The translations under genes and the position numbers were made by a program. 64,000 nt of DNA. Origin: Corallococcus sp. NCRR. GTDB lineage: Bacteria; Myxococcota; Myxococcia; Myxococcales; Myxococcaceae. Shown piece by piece: positions 33,988-42,817 of the stretch; position 1 is the stretch's first letter; each line of letters opens with the position of its first letter. The stretch covers positions 9,593,461-9,657,460 of the forward strand of contig NZ_CP114039.1 of NCBI RefSeq assembly GCF_026965535.1, written 5' to 3'. The notes under the pieces were generated by a model. That model had not been told where the DNA came from and searched no databases. It worked only from the letters and a program-made list of their open reading frames with translations.

Positions 33988-34281
33988 ATGCCGGCGAAGG
34001 ATCTCGGGACCAAGCACACGTGCTTCAAGTGCGGGACGAAGTTCTACGACATGAAGAAGCCGGACCCCATCTGCCCCAAGTGCGGGGCGGATCAGCGGGA
34101 GAACGTGGTCGCCAAGCCCACCGAGGGCCGGCGTGGCCGCCTGGCTGCCACTCCGAAGGTCATCGAGCCCGAGCCCGAGGAGACGCCCGCGGCCGAGGAG
34201 GACGAGGAGAACCTCGACTCCTTCGGTGAGGACGAGGACGCCGAGGCCGGCGCCGAGCCCGCCGAAGACGAAGACCTGTAG
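33988..34281 (+). CDS. FYDLN-acid family zinc-ribbon protein
   Basis: A protein of 97 residues. The N-terminal part is a zinc ribbon with CFKCGTKFYDMKKPDPICPKCG (two CxxC pairs about 16 apart) and the FYD motif that names the family. The C-terminal 50 residues are Glu/Asp rich with a Pro/Ala interruption. The family is typical of alpha- and deltaproteobacteria and has no known function. The ATG at 33988 has GAGGG 6 bases upstream. It diverges from the GYF gene across 140 bases. Confidence 0.85.
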   Translation: MPAKDLGTKHTCFKCGTKFYDMKKPDPICPKCGADQRENVVAKPTEGRRGRLAATPKVIEPEPEETPAAEEDEENLDSFGEDEDAEAGAEPAEDEDL

Positions 34282-34454
34282 GGTCGCCCTCGCGGTCGCC
34301 GCATCCGGGGTCCCCCGAGCTGTTCGGGCGGGCCCCTTTGCCGTTTGCGTGCTCCAAGGCCCTCACCGGGCCCCAGGTCCGCCCTGCCTCCAACGACGCA
34401 CCCGGAGCTGGGGCCCCTTCCCCAAGGGACCCACGCCGCTCCGGGCGTCACGGC

Positions 34455-34640
34455 TCAGGTGCCGCTCAGGCGCTCGTGCGAGGACACCAGCGACAGCTCG
34501 GTGAGCGCGCTTTGGAGCTTCTCGTAGAGGTTGGGCCCCATCTCCTGCATGCCCGCCGGCCGGGTGCCCTTGCGGCGCGCCCCCATGGGCAGGCGCTCTG
34601 CCTCCACGGAAACCGTGGGTTGCTTCCTGGTCTGATGCAT
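34455..34640 (-). CDS. Small hypothetical protein
   Basis: A 61-residue basic protein with a predicted helix in its second half (EKLQSALTELSLV). It is supported by a good Shine-Dalgarno: GGGGGAG stands 5 bases before the ATG on the minus strand, and the region upstream (34660-34740) is unusually rich in A and T for this genome, as a promoter would be. No membrane segment, no Cys. Function unknown; not recognised. Confidence 0.6.
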   Translation of the reverse strand: MHQTRKQPTVSVEAERLPMGARRKGTRPAGMQEMGPNLYEKLQSALTELSLVSSHERLSGT

Positions 34641-34801
34641 CGCGACTCCCCCTCAGGCGGAAGTGTTGGCTTCCGAGAAAGCAATTTTGCCACCAAGACA
34701 GAAGTCTGAACAAGGGGCGTGCTTCTCGGCACTTATACGGCCCCCCCGGCCCACCCTTTCGTTGCACCGCGGCCGGACGCGACAACCGTGTCAGGGGCGC
34801 C

Positions 34802-35605
34802 CTATTTCCCCGAGCCGGCCTGACGCAGCGCTTCCACGCCCCAGGTCTGATCAACCTGGACGGTCTCCCCCGCGCGGACGGTGACGGTCCGGGACGTTTC
34901 GGGCAGCCGGTCGTGCCAGAAGACCACCGTGTGGGTCCCCTCCGGGACGCGCATCCGGAAGCGGCCGTCCGGGGCAGTGGTGGTGAAGTACGGGTGGTCG
35001 AAGGTGCGGACCACCGCGCGCATCCAGGGGTGCACGTCGCAGCGGACCTGGACGGTGCCCGGTTCGGCGGGCAGGGGGCGGCGCAGGGTCATGCCCTCCA
35101 GGGGCATGGCGACGTTGAAGACGGAACGGTTCGTCCCGGACTGGGCGCGCACGTTGTGCACCAGCGGGTCGGAGTTGCGCAGCAGCAGCTCGCCGCCGGC
35201 CTTCGCCGCGAGCGCGGGCGGTTCGTAGTGGCACTGCTTCTGGTCCAGCACGGGCTGCGGCGCCGGCGTCTCCGGCTCGGCGAGCCTGGCGCCGTCTTGA
35301 AGCGAGACGACGGCGTGGGCCAGGGCGCCCTCCCCGCCCACCACCAGCGAGCGATCCTCCGCCTGGTCGCCGCACACGCTGGCGACGGTGGCGGTGGTCG
35401 GCGCGCTGGGGGCCTGGGGAGGCGTCCCGGTCAGCACCACCCGCCCCTCGATTTCGCCCCACTTCACCGGCCCGGCGGGGCGCGGCGCGGCGGCGGCGGG
35501 AGGGGGCGTGGCAGAGGGGGCCGGCGGCGGCGGGGATTCGCGGCAGGCCGCGGCGGCGAGGAGGAGCGCGGGGGCCAGGAGGGGGCGGAGGCGGAGGCTG
35601 GACAC
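34802..35605 (-). CDS. Cupredoxin-like lipoprotein with carboxypeptidase-regulatory-type domain
   Basis: A protein of 267 residues. The signal peptide ends ALLLAAAACRES, a plausible lipobox, followed by a Pro/Ala linker. The folded part resembles methylamine-utilisation or plastocyanin-like proteins: a His in NSDPLVHNVRA at about 152, then CDVHPWM at about 188-194. Together these offer His, Cys, His and Met, the ligand set of a type 1 copper site. A carboxypeptidase-regulatory-like beta sandwich (FTTTAPDGRFRMRVPEGTH) follows. An electron-transfer or copper-sensing role in the periplasm is inferred; the order of domains is unusual for a simple cupredoxin. Start is the GTG at 35605. Confidence 0.75.
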   Translation of the reverse strand: MSSLRLRPLLAPALLLAAAACRESPPPPAPSATPPPAAAAPRPAGPVKWGEIEGRVVLTGTPPQAPSAPTTATVASVCGDQAEDRSLVVGGEGALAHAVVSLQDGARLAEPETPAPQPVLDQKQCHYEPPALAAKAGGELLLRNSDPLVHNVRAQSGTNRSVFNVAMPLEGMTLRRPLPAEPGTVQVRCDVHPWMRAVVRTFDHPYFTTTAPDGRFRMRVPEGTHTVVFWHDRLPETSRTVTVRAGETVQVDQTWGVEALRQAGSGK

Positions 35606-35751
35606 CTGCCCCGTCTAACGGGTGCGTGAAGCGGATTCAAACGCTCAAGGGGCAAGCGGAGAACACGGGATGGAGGCCTCCCCAATTACGCGTTGGAACC
35701 CCAGCACCCTTGTTGGTACAAGAGCCGAGCCGCGCGTCGGTGCGGCCGTGT

Positions 35752-35757
35752 GGGAGG
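35752..35757 (+). promoter_or_regulatory. Ribosome binding site deciding the TTG start of the zinc-ribbon gene
   Basis: GGGAGG lies 7 bases before TTG at 35765. The earlier in-frame ATG at 35693 has no such motif, and the added 24 residues do not look like family sequence. Confidence 0.65.
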
Positions 35758-35764
35758 CAGCAAC

Positions 35765-36499
35765 TTGCGGGAGAAACTGAAGGCCTTGGCGGAGCTGCAG
35801 AAGGTGGACCTCGAGGTCGCCTCGCTCCGCAAGGCGGCGGACGTGCACCCCCGTCAGATTTCCGAGCTGGAGCGGGAGCTGGGGGTCGCGCGCAATGGCA
35901 TCGAGACCGAGCGGACACGCGTCGCCGACCTCGAGAAGCAGAAGGCCCTGCTCGAGCAGAACATCACGGACGAGAAGGACAAGGTGAAGAAGTGGGAAGC
36001 GCGCCTGTCCGACCAGCGCTCCACCCGTGAGTACTCGGCGCTCGCTCGCGAAATCGACATCGCGAAGAAGGGCATCCTCACCCAGTCCGAGGCGCTCACG
36101 GAGAAGGTGAAGGAGCTGGGCCAGGCTCGCGAGGCCATCAAGGGCAAGGAGGCGGACTACGCCACCAAGCAGCAGGGCCTGTCGGGCCGGATGACGGAGC
36201 TGCGCGGGAAGCTGGGCGAGTCCGAGTCCCAGGTGAAGGAGCTGGAGGGGCGCCGCGCGGAAGTCGCCGCGAACGTGGATGCCACCCTGCTCCGCCGCTA
36301 CGAGGTCATCCGCAAGAAGAAGCTGCCCGCGATGGTGGGCGTGGTGGCCGGCACCTGCCAGGGCTGCAACATGAACCTGCCCCCGCAGATGTACAACATG
36401 CTGCGCACCTCGCTGGGCACCGACGTGTGCCCCTCGTGCAACCGCATCATCTTCGCCGTCGAAGCACTGCAGGAGCCGAAGGAAGCCGCCGAGAAGTAG
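35765..36499 (+). CDS. C4-type zinc-ribbon coiled-coil protein
   Basis: Cytoplasmic protein of 244 residues. About 1-185 is long, highly charged coiled coil (ELQKVDLEVASLRKA and onward); about 195-235 is a zinc ribbon with CQGCNMNLPP and CPSCNRIIF. It belongs to the family exemplified by mycobacterial Rv2229c and Chlamydia CT398, which has been linked to RNA polymerase or secretion partners but lacks a settled function. It starts with TTG supported by GGGAGG. The RNase HI gene follows 31 bases downstream, an arrangement also seen in actinobacteria (Rv2228c-Rv2229c). Confidence 0.88.
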   Translation: MREKLKALAELQKVDLEVASLRKAADVHPRQISELERELGVARNGIETERTRVADLEKQKALLEQNITDEKDKVKKWEARLSDQRSTREYSALAREIDIAKKGILTQSEALTEKVKELGQAREAIKGKEADYATKQQGLSGRMTELRGKLGESESQVKELEGRRAEVAANVDATLLRRYEVIRKKKLPAMVGVVAGTCQGCNMNLPPQMYNMLRTSLGTDVCPSCNRIIFAVEALQEPKEAAEK

Positions 36500-36530
36500 T
36501 GGCGGCGCGTCACCTTTCGGTCCCCTCCCC

Positions 36531-37169
36531 ATGCCGACCCCTTCGCTCGTCGACGTCCTCCGTCACATCGCCCGTGAGGAGCCGCTGACGGCGACGGTGC
36601 GCGCCTTTCGCGGGCTCACGCGCGAGCACCTGGGCCAGTTGCTGGACGAAGCCGCCGAGCAGCTGGGCGGCGGTCCACGCGAGGCCGAGGCTTCCGCCCC
36701 GCTGACGGCGCCCGAGTCCACGACCGCGGGCATCGAGGTCGTGACACCCGCGGCGGGTGGCACGCTCAACCGCGTGCGCGTCTATTCAGACGGAGCGGCG
36801 CGAGGCAACCCGGGCCCTGCCGGCGCGGGAGCGGTGGTGACGAACACCGAGGGCGCGGTGGTGGCGCGCCTGGGCAAGTTCCTGGGGCACCAGACGAACA
36901 ACTACGCCGAGTACATGGGCCTGCTCATCGGCCTGCAGCACGCGAAGAGCCTGGGCGCCCGCGAGGTGGAGGTGTTCGCGGACAGCGAGCTGCTCATCCG
37001 TCAGCTGGGTGGCCGCTACCAGGTGAAGAGCCCCACGCTGAAGCCCCTGTTCCAGGAAGCGCAGAAGCTGCTGGCGACTTTCGGCAAGGTGAAGCTCGCC
37101 CACGTCCCCCGCGCGCAGAACGCGGAGGCGGACGAGATGAGCAACCGCGCCATCGACGAGCGGATGTAG
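36531..37169 (+). CDS. Ribonuclease HI family protein with N-terminal extension
   Basis: A protein of 212 residues. The RNase H fold occupies about 82-212 with the catalytic acidic set: Asp of YSDGAARGNPGPAG, Glu of NNYAEYMGL, Asp of FADSELLIRQ and Asp of NAEADEMSN. It should cut the RNA strand of RNA/DNA hybrids, or act on a related substrate. The first 80 residues are an unrelated helical extension starting PTPSLVDVLRHIAREEPL. This is the short, Rv2228c-like RNase HI branch rather than classical RnhA. It follows the zinc-ribbon gene and converges on the TPR gene with 6 bases between stops. Confidence 0.9.
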   Translation: MPTPSLVDVLRHIAREEPLTATVRAFRGLTREHLGQLLDEAAEQLGGGPREAEASAPLTAPESTTAGIEVVTPAAGGTLNRVRVYSDGAARGNPGPAGAGAVVTNTEGAVVARLGKFLGHQTNNYAEYMGLLIGLQHAKSLGAREVEVFADSELLIRQLGGRYQVKSPTLKPLFQEAQKLLATFGKVKLAHVPRAQNAEADEMSNRAIDERM

Positions 37170-37175
37170 TTCGCC

Positions 37176-38948
37176 TCAGGGCACCGAGTCCCCCGCCACC
37201 GCGCCGGACGGCTTGGGGCGGGTCCAGTGTTCGAGCGCGATGGTGACGGGTCCGGGCAGCAGGGCCTCCTTCTTCGCGCGTGCGTAGGCGGCCCGGGAGT
37301 CCTGGCCCCGGGCATCCAATTGGCGCGCGAGGACCAGGCGGAGCGCGGCGCGCTCTTCCCAGTCCAGCGTCAGGGATTCCACTGGCAGCTTGCCGCTCAG
37401 CACGTCCTGCAACTCGCCGTAGGCCACGTTGGCGCGGCTCGCGTCGAGCATCTTCACCGCGAGCGCTGGGTCCCCCTGCCTTTCGAACTCCGCCGCCAGC
37501 AACAGGCCCGCCTCGACTCCGATGTGGCGGAAGCTCAGGAGGTCGACGGGGGCCACGGCCCGCGCGGCGAACTCGGGCTCCTCGGCGAGCGCCATCAACA
37601 CCCGCGTCGCGATGGCGAGCGGATGCCCCTGCGGTGCGGCTTGCAGCTTCGTGGCGTCCACGCGCTGCCCGAGCGAAGCCGCGAGCCACTCCCCCACCAG
37701 CCCCTCCGGCTCGTTCTTCTGGGCCGCTTCGACGAGCTGCCGCATCACCGCGTTCGCGGTGCCGTCCTGCGCGGCGTGCCCGACCAGCTTCGCGTAGAGC
37801 CGCACGTTCGTCAGCTCCAGCTCCTCCTGCTCCGCATCCTGGAGCAGGTGCTCCGACAGCTTGCGTACCGCCTCCTTGCGGCGTCCCAGCGCCACCAGCG
37901 TGTCGGCGTGCCCGCCCTGGTAGTCCCGGTATTCGGGGTCACTCTGCTCCATCGCCTCCAGCAGCGGCAGTGCCTCCGCCCAGCGCTGCCGACGCTGGTG
38001 AAGCGTCGCCAACGTCCGGAGGGGGAGCGGATCCCCGGGATGGTCGCTCACCAGCTTCTCCAGCCGCTCCGTGGCCCCGGGCTCGGGCTCCACGCGCGAG
38101 AGGAACACGGCGTTGCTCACGGAGCCGGGCTCGCGATCCAGCGCGGCCTGGTACCAGGCGCGGACCTCGTCCTGACGCCCGGCGCGACGCATGTCGTAGA
38201 CCCACAACCGATTGGAATCCACGTCATCAGGATGTGCGTCACGCTGCGCCCGCGCCATGGCGAGCGATGCGAGGAGTCCTTCCTCGCGCGCGAGCACCAT
38301 CCTCGCGGTGACGACCGCGTTCTCCGCGTCCGGGGTCTCCGGCAGGGCCTTCCAGAGCCCATCCACCAGACGGGTCGCATCCGCCGTGCGGTGGAGGGAC
38401 ATCAGCCAGCCGAAGCTCGTCTTCCAACCGCCCTTCGCCTGCCCCAGATGGATGCGCGTGGTGGACCGGCCCTCCTCCTTGCGCATCGAAAGCCGCTCGG
38501 GCGGTGAGGTGAGCACGTAGTCGATGCGCCCCAGGTGCTGGAAGGTGGTGCCCGCCAGGGCCCGGGGCGCCACCTCCTGGGTGTTCGTCTTGTTCAACGT
38601 ATAGGTGACGGACGAACTGTAGAGCGGCGCGACGCCCAGCACGTTGTAGACGAAGAGGCCGCCCTCGTCGGTCACGAACACCGTCTCGTGCGTCAGCGAG
38701 CCCTTCTCGCCCTGGATGTCCACGTCCAGTTCGCCAATGGGCAGCCGCCGCTTCGTGTGCGCATCCGCCGCGAGCGTGAAGCGCTCCTGGCCCGCGATGA
38801 CGGTGACCTTCGTTTCCAATGCGTTGACGAAGAGCACCTCCGCATCGGCGTTGAGGGACCGGGTCGCCCCCACGATGCCGAGCGCGCAGACACCGATGCC
38901 GCCCAGCAACAACCAGCCCCGGCGGGGAGAAGTCGAAGGTGCGCTCAC
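37176..38948 (-). CDS. Membrane-anchored TPR protein, last gene of chaperone operon
   Basis: A protein of 590 residues with one N-terminal membrane helix (about 10-30, WLLLGGIGVCALGIVGA). A beta-rich part follows (about 35-170), then tetratricopeptide-like helical repeats from about 180 to the end, with segments such as EPGSVSNAVFLSRVEPEPGA and RTLATLHQRRQRWAEALPLL. The bulk is probably periplasmic. The start is the GTG at 38948, overlapping the stop of the J-like gene as GTGA. It is the fifth gene of the unit and may recruit or hold substrates for the Hsp70/J-like/Lon proteins; this is contextual inference. Confidence 0.75.
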   Translation of the reverse strand: MSAPSTSPRRGWLLLGGIGVCALGIVGATRSLNADAEVLFVNALETKVTVIAGQERFTLAADAHTKRRLPIGELDVDIQGEKGSLTHETVFVTDEGGLFVYNVLGVAPLYSSSVTYTLNKTNTQEVAPRALAGTTFQHLGRIDYVLTSPPERLSMRKEEGRSTTRIHLGQAKGGWKTSFGWLMSLHRTADATRLVDGLWKALPETPDAENAVVTARMVLAREEGLLASLAMARAQRDAHPDDVDSNRLWVYDMRRAGRQDEVRAWYQAALDREPGSVSNAVFLSRVEPEPGATERLEKLVSDHPGDPLPLRTLATLHQRRQRWAEALPLLEAMEQSDPEYRDYQGGHADTLVALGRRKEAVRKLSEHLLQDAEQEELELTNVRLYAKLVGHAAQDGTANAVMRQLVEAAQKNEPEGLVGEWLAASLGQRVDATKLQAAPQGHPLAIATRVLMALAEEPEFAARAVAPVDLLSFRHIGVEAGLLLAAEFERQGDPALAVKMLDASRANVAYGELQDVLSGKLPVESLTLDWEERAALRLVLARQLDARGQDSRAAYARAKKEALLPGPVTIALEHWTRPKPSGAVAGDSVP

Positions 38949-41206
38949 GGCCGGGCCTCCTGGACAAGCGTTGAAGCAGTCAGCAACAGCGGGCGGCGAT
39001 CGCCCGCACCGGGCAGGTGCCAGCGATCCACCCACCCATGAAAGAGGACCTCGGAGGCGCGCGGATCCGCCGCGTCCGCCACGAGCTCCAGCGGCGGCAC
39101 CTTCACGTCCAGGCCTTCGTGCTTCACCGACCAGACCCGCTGGGACGGCGAGCCCCCCTGGACCGCTTCCTTCACGTGCAGGGTGAGCAACGGCGGGCCG
39201 TCCACGGGCAGCCCCCGGCCTCCGTCCACCACGAGGACACCCCGCCCCAGCGCTTCATCCACCATCCGTTGCCAGGCGCCCACGAGCAGGTCCGACGGGT
39301 CCGGAGTCCCCTTCCCAGCGGTCGCCGCCCACCGCACGGTGACGCGACGGCTGTGATTGCGCGAGACGGCATCGAGCAGGCTCGTGAAGAACGCTCGGGA
39401 CGGCGCCGCGGCGCTGCCTGGATCCAACCGCGCTTCCATCCGCGCGCGCGCCCTGGCCAGCTCCGCGTCCACGCGGGCCTGGAGCTTCGGGGCGAAGCGG
39501 GGGTCGGGCCGCTCGCGGAGGTATTCGAGCATGGAGGCCAGGTCTCCCTGGGAGGCGACGCGCGTCCAGGCATGTGCCGCCGCGGTCTGCCTCTGCGGCC
39601 ACACGGCTCCGGCCACCAGCAGCACGCCCACGCCCGCCGCGGCGAACACGCCGGGCCAGGACGAGCGTACGTTCTCCGCGCGCACGTGGCCCTTCTTGTC
39701 CGCTCGCGCCAGCAACGCCGGAGGCAGGTGCTCCACCCCACTCTCCGCGTCCAGCATGCCCCGGCCCAGCAACTCCAACACGCGGCGGCGCCGGGCAATC
39801 AGCTCCTGCGCCAGCGCCTCCGCCTTCTCCCTGCCGTTCACCGGCAGCGTCATGCGCTGGTCGTTGAAGCGCATCTCGATGGCCGTGAACTGGTAGGCGC
39901 CGTTGACGTGACGGTTCACCAACTGCAGGTCCTGCAGGTGCACGAGCGGCCACACTGTGATTCGGTCGATGGCCACCTGGATGAGGTGCAGCGGGTGGAT
40001 GGTGTTGAAGCGCCCATAGGGGCTCGCCATCACCCGCAGGAGCCTGCGCGCCAGGGTCCAGGTGACGCCGGAGAAGAGGGCCGCGAAGAGTGCGCACCAG
40101 CCCCAATCCGAGACATCGCGCTCGGAGATGCCGAAGGAGATGAAGGCCAGGAGGAAGGCCGTGGCGGCGGCTGCCGCCAAGGTGAGGATGGCTGGCATCA
40201 CCCAGGTCATCACGGCGCGCCAGCCGTCGGCCCGCTCGGCCTCTTCGTGCAGCCATTCGCGGGTGACAGGCGGCAGCGCGTCCACGTCCAGGACGACGCG
40301 CGTCGGATACGCGACCTCGGTGGCGCTCTCCGGGTTGAAGCGCCGGCCGAACGCGAGCAGTTGGTTCGCGCCCTTGGACTTCTGCTGGGCGAAGAGGTGC
40401 GCGGCGGCCGAGGAGAGCTGGCCTCCGGTCCAGCGGCGCAGCTCGGGGTCAGCGCTCTCCGGCAGCTCGGCGTCGAGCCGCTCCAGCTCCTTCTCGGCGT
40501 TGGCCTCCTGGCCGAACTCCAGCATCGTCGCGATGCGCCGCACCTTGAGGGCGAGCACGTCCATCCGCGAGATGCCGGGCAGCGACTGCGCCTCCTCGAG
40601 CACCTTGAGCGCATCCGCCACCTGCCCCATCGCCTCCAGGCAGTCCGCCAGCGCCACGCGCGGGCTGACTTCCGACGGGCCATGCTTGCCCGCGCGCCAG
40701 AAGGCATCCGCGGCCTCCTTCATCTGCTCCAGGCGGAGCAACGCCCAGCCCCGCTGCAGGTGCCCCTGCCAGTGGTCCGGTGCCCGCGCGAGCAGGGCGT
40801 CGAACTCCGCCAAGGCCTCCTTGGCGTCCCCTTCGTAGAGGAAGTGACGGCCCAGCAGGATTCGCGCGTCGTGGAAGTCCGGCTGCTCGTTGAGCACCTC
40901 GGTGAGGAGCCTGCGGCCACCGACCTTGTCACCTGCCTCGAACAGGTTGATGGCCTCCTGGATGGCGGCGTTCTTCACCGCCTCCGGGCCGTCCGCCTGT
41001 TGCGCGGTGCTGGCGTCGAAGGCCTGGCGTGCCTCGGGGTCGGAGAGCAGTTCGTACGCTTCGCGCAGGCGCCGGAACTCCTCCGGGTGCGTCTCCGGCG
41101 GGTTCTGCCGGACACGTTCGAAGTAAGCCTTCTTGATGGCGCGGGCGTCCGCGTCCTGCGCGACGCCCAGCACCTCGTAGGGGTTCTGGCGGGGCTCGTT
41201 GTTCAC
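38945..41206 (-). CDS. Membrane J-domain-like protein with TPRs and PPE in place of HPD
   Basis: A protein of 753 residues. About 8-65 is a J domain (NPYEVLGVAQDADARAIKKA, then RRLREAYELLSD), but the HPD tripeptide needed to stimulate Hsp70 ATPase is PPE (residues 36-38). TPR-like repeats cover about 80-290. Two membrane helices (about 335-395) are followed by a cytosolic domain with HLQDLQLVNRHVNGAYQFTA, a third helix at about 525-545, and a C-terminal region of about 200 residues likely outside the inner membrane. GTG at 41206 overlaps the stop of the TPR-Lon gene (GTGA). It probably pairs with the Hsp70 two genes upstream by a non-canonical mode. Confidence 0.8.
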   Translation of the reverse strand: MNNEPRQNPYEVLGVAQDADARAIKKAYFERVRQNPPETHPEEFRRLREAYELLSDPEARQAFDASTAQQADGPEAVKNAAIQEAINLFEAGDKVGGRRLLTEVLNEQPDFHDARILLGRHFLYEGDAKEALAEFDALLARAPDHWQGHLQRGWALLRLEQMKEAADAFWRAGKHGPSEVSPRVALADCLEAMGQVADALKVLEEAQSLPGISRMDVLALKVRRIATMLEFGQEANAEKELERLDAELPESADPELRRWTGGQLSSAAAHLFAQQKSKGANQLLAFGRRFNPESATEVAYPTRVVLDVDALPPVTREWLHEEAERADGWRAVMTWVMPAILTLAAAAATAFLLAFISFGISERDVSDWGWCALFAALFSGVTWTLARRLLRVMASPYGRFNTIHPLHLIQVAIDRITVWPLVHLQDLQLVNRHVNGAYQFTAIEMRFNDQRMTLPVNGREKAEALAQELIARRRRVLELLGRGMLDAESGVEHLPPALLARADKKGHVRAENVRSSWPGVFAAAGVGVLLVAGAVWPQRQTAAAHAWTRVASQGDLASMLEYLRERPDPRFAPKLQARVDAELARARARMEARLDPGSAAAPSRAFFTSLLDAVSRNHSRRVTVRWAATAGKGTPDPSDLLVGAWQRMVDEALGRGVLVVDGGRGLPVDGPPLLTLHVKEAVQGGSPSQRVWSVKHEGLDVKVPPLELVADAADPRASEVLFHGWVDRWHLPGAGDRRPLLLTASTLVQEARP

Positions 41207-42723
41207 CGTCGCTCCAATCCTGGCGTGTTCACGGCCGCGTTCACGAGCCGCCACGCCTCATCCAAGCTGTCCACCGCGATCAATCGCAGGCGTCCGGAGA
41301 CTTCCGGCGGCAGCGCCGCCACGTCGTCCAGGTTGCGGCGCGGGTGCAGCACCACGCGCATGCCTTCGAGGTACGCGGCCACCAACTTCTCGTGCACGCC
41401 GCCCACGCGCCGCACTTCACCGTTCAGCGTCAGTTCGCCCGTCACGGCCAGCCGCGCGGGCAACAGGCGCTGCGTGTACGCGGAGAGGCCCGCCAGCGCG
41501 AGCGCGAGCCCGGACGACAGGCCGTCCTTGCCGACCTCCGTGTCGGTGTAGTGCAGGTGCAGGTCGTAACGGGTCGTGAGCGTTCCCAGGCTCAGCGCGG
41601 GAGCACGAGCGCGCACCACGCTGAAGGCCACGTCCGCGGCCTCCTGGCCTTCGGGCCCCACGCGGCCACTGCACCGCAGCACGCCGCGCCCGGGGACCGC
41701 GATCGCCTCCAGGGGCGAGACATGCCCGCCTCCCGGGTGCCAACCGAGCACGCCCACACGTCCGATCAAAGGCAGGTCACGCGCGAGCTGACGGCGACGA
41801 TGGGCGACTTCCGCCTCACGGCCCGTCGCGGCCAGGGACTCTCCGTTGGCCGCCGCGCGGACATAGAACTCCCGCGCCTCGTCCAGCGCTCCGGCTTCGA
41901 GCCGCAGGTCTCCCATTCGCAGCGCCGCGGCCCCCGGTGCCCCCGTAATGTCGAGTACGGCGCGACGGGCCTCTTCGACCTGGGCTTCGGGACGTCCCTC
42001 CACCCACAGCAACTCCGCGCGAAGCATGGCCGCTGCGGCGCTTGTCCGGCTCGTCGCGGGTGCGGTGACGAGCTGCCGCTTCACCTCCGCGAGCGCGCCC
42101 CGGGCGAGCGCTTCGACGGCGGCGTCGAGCTTCGCCTCGGAGAGCGCGGCACGCGCCGTGGGCAGCTTGAGGGCCTGGATGGCCTGCTCCAGGGGAGGCG
42201 CGTCCAGCATGGCGGTGCTGGCCGGAAGTCCGAGCGCCGTGCGAGCCCCGAGCACCGACTCCGCGAGGCGCGGATCCTCCGGTGCGAGGAGACGGGCCCG
42301 CCTGAGCGCGGGCATCGCTTCAATAGGCCGGTTCGTGCGCTCGCACAGACGGATGATGGCGCGCCAGGCCTCCAGTTCACCGGGCGCGGCTTCGGTGGCC
42401 TCGAACGCATGCACGAGCGCGTCGTCCGGCCGGTCCTCCTCCAGGAAGGTGATCAACTCCGCGCGCAGGGACGCATCGCGAGGCGCTTCGCGAACAGCCG
42501 TCTCCAACAGCTTCAGCGCATCCGTCCGCTTGCCGTCGCGTGCCCAGGCTCCACACAGGAGGCGGCGCGCGGGCCCACCTCCGCCCAGGTCCAATGCCTT
42601 GCGTGCGTGCTCCGCGGCTCCGCGAAAGTCACGCTCCTGGAAGAGCGCTTCGGCCAATGCCAACCGCGCGGAGGGCTCGGCCGGACGCAGCACCACCGCA
42701 CGCTTGAGCTCGGTCAGGAGCAT
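41203..42723 (-). CDS. TPR-Lon protease domain fusion lacking an AAA+ module
   Basis: A protein of 506 residues. About 1-310 is helical repeat (TPR-like, for example ARLALAEALFQERDFRGAAE); about 315-500 is a Lon protease domain. The catalytic Ser in KDGLSSGLALALAG lies at about 402 and the Lys in GGVHEKLVAA at about 444, a spacing of about 42 that matches the Ser-Lys dyad of Lon. The preceding TGELTLNGEVRRVGG is the normal Lon segment. There is no ATPase, so unfolding must come from elsewhere, possibly the adjacent Hsp70. The ATG at 42723 follows the Hsp70 stop by 94 bases; its stop overlaps the J-like gene start. Confidence 0.85.
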   Translation of the reverse strand: MLLTELKRAVVLRPAEPSARLALAEALFQERDFRGAAEHARKALDLGGGGPARRLLCGAWARDGKRTDALKLLETAVREAPRDASLRAELITFLEEDRPDDALVHAFEATEAAPGELEAWRAIIRLCERTNRPIEAMPALRRARLLAPEDPRLAESVLGARTALGLPASTAMLDAPPLEQAIQALKLPTARAALSEAKLDAAVEALARGALAEVKRQLVTAPATSRTSAAAAMLRAELLWVEGRPEAQVEEARRAVLDITGAPGAAALRMGDLRLEAGALDEAREFYVRAAANGESLAATGREAEVAHRRRQLARDLPLIGRVGVLGWHPGGGHVSPLEAIAVPGRGVLRCSGRVGPEGQEAADVAFSVVRARAPALSLGTLTTRYDLHLHYTDTEVGKDGLSSGLALALAGLSAYTQRLLPARLAVTGELTLNGEVRRVGGVHEKLVAAYLEGMRVVLHPRRNLDDVAALPPEVSGRLRLIAVDSLDEAWRLVNAAVNTPGLERR

Positions 42724-42817
42724 GCGAGTTCCTGGAGAGGCATCACGGTCAGGCTCAACGGGCCCGGGGACCGCTGCGCCACCGGGCGCTGGAGTTCGGT
42801 TGACGGCACGTGCTTGC

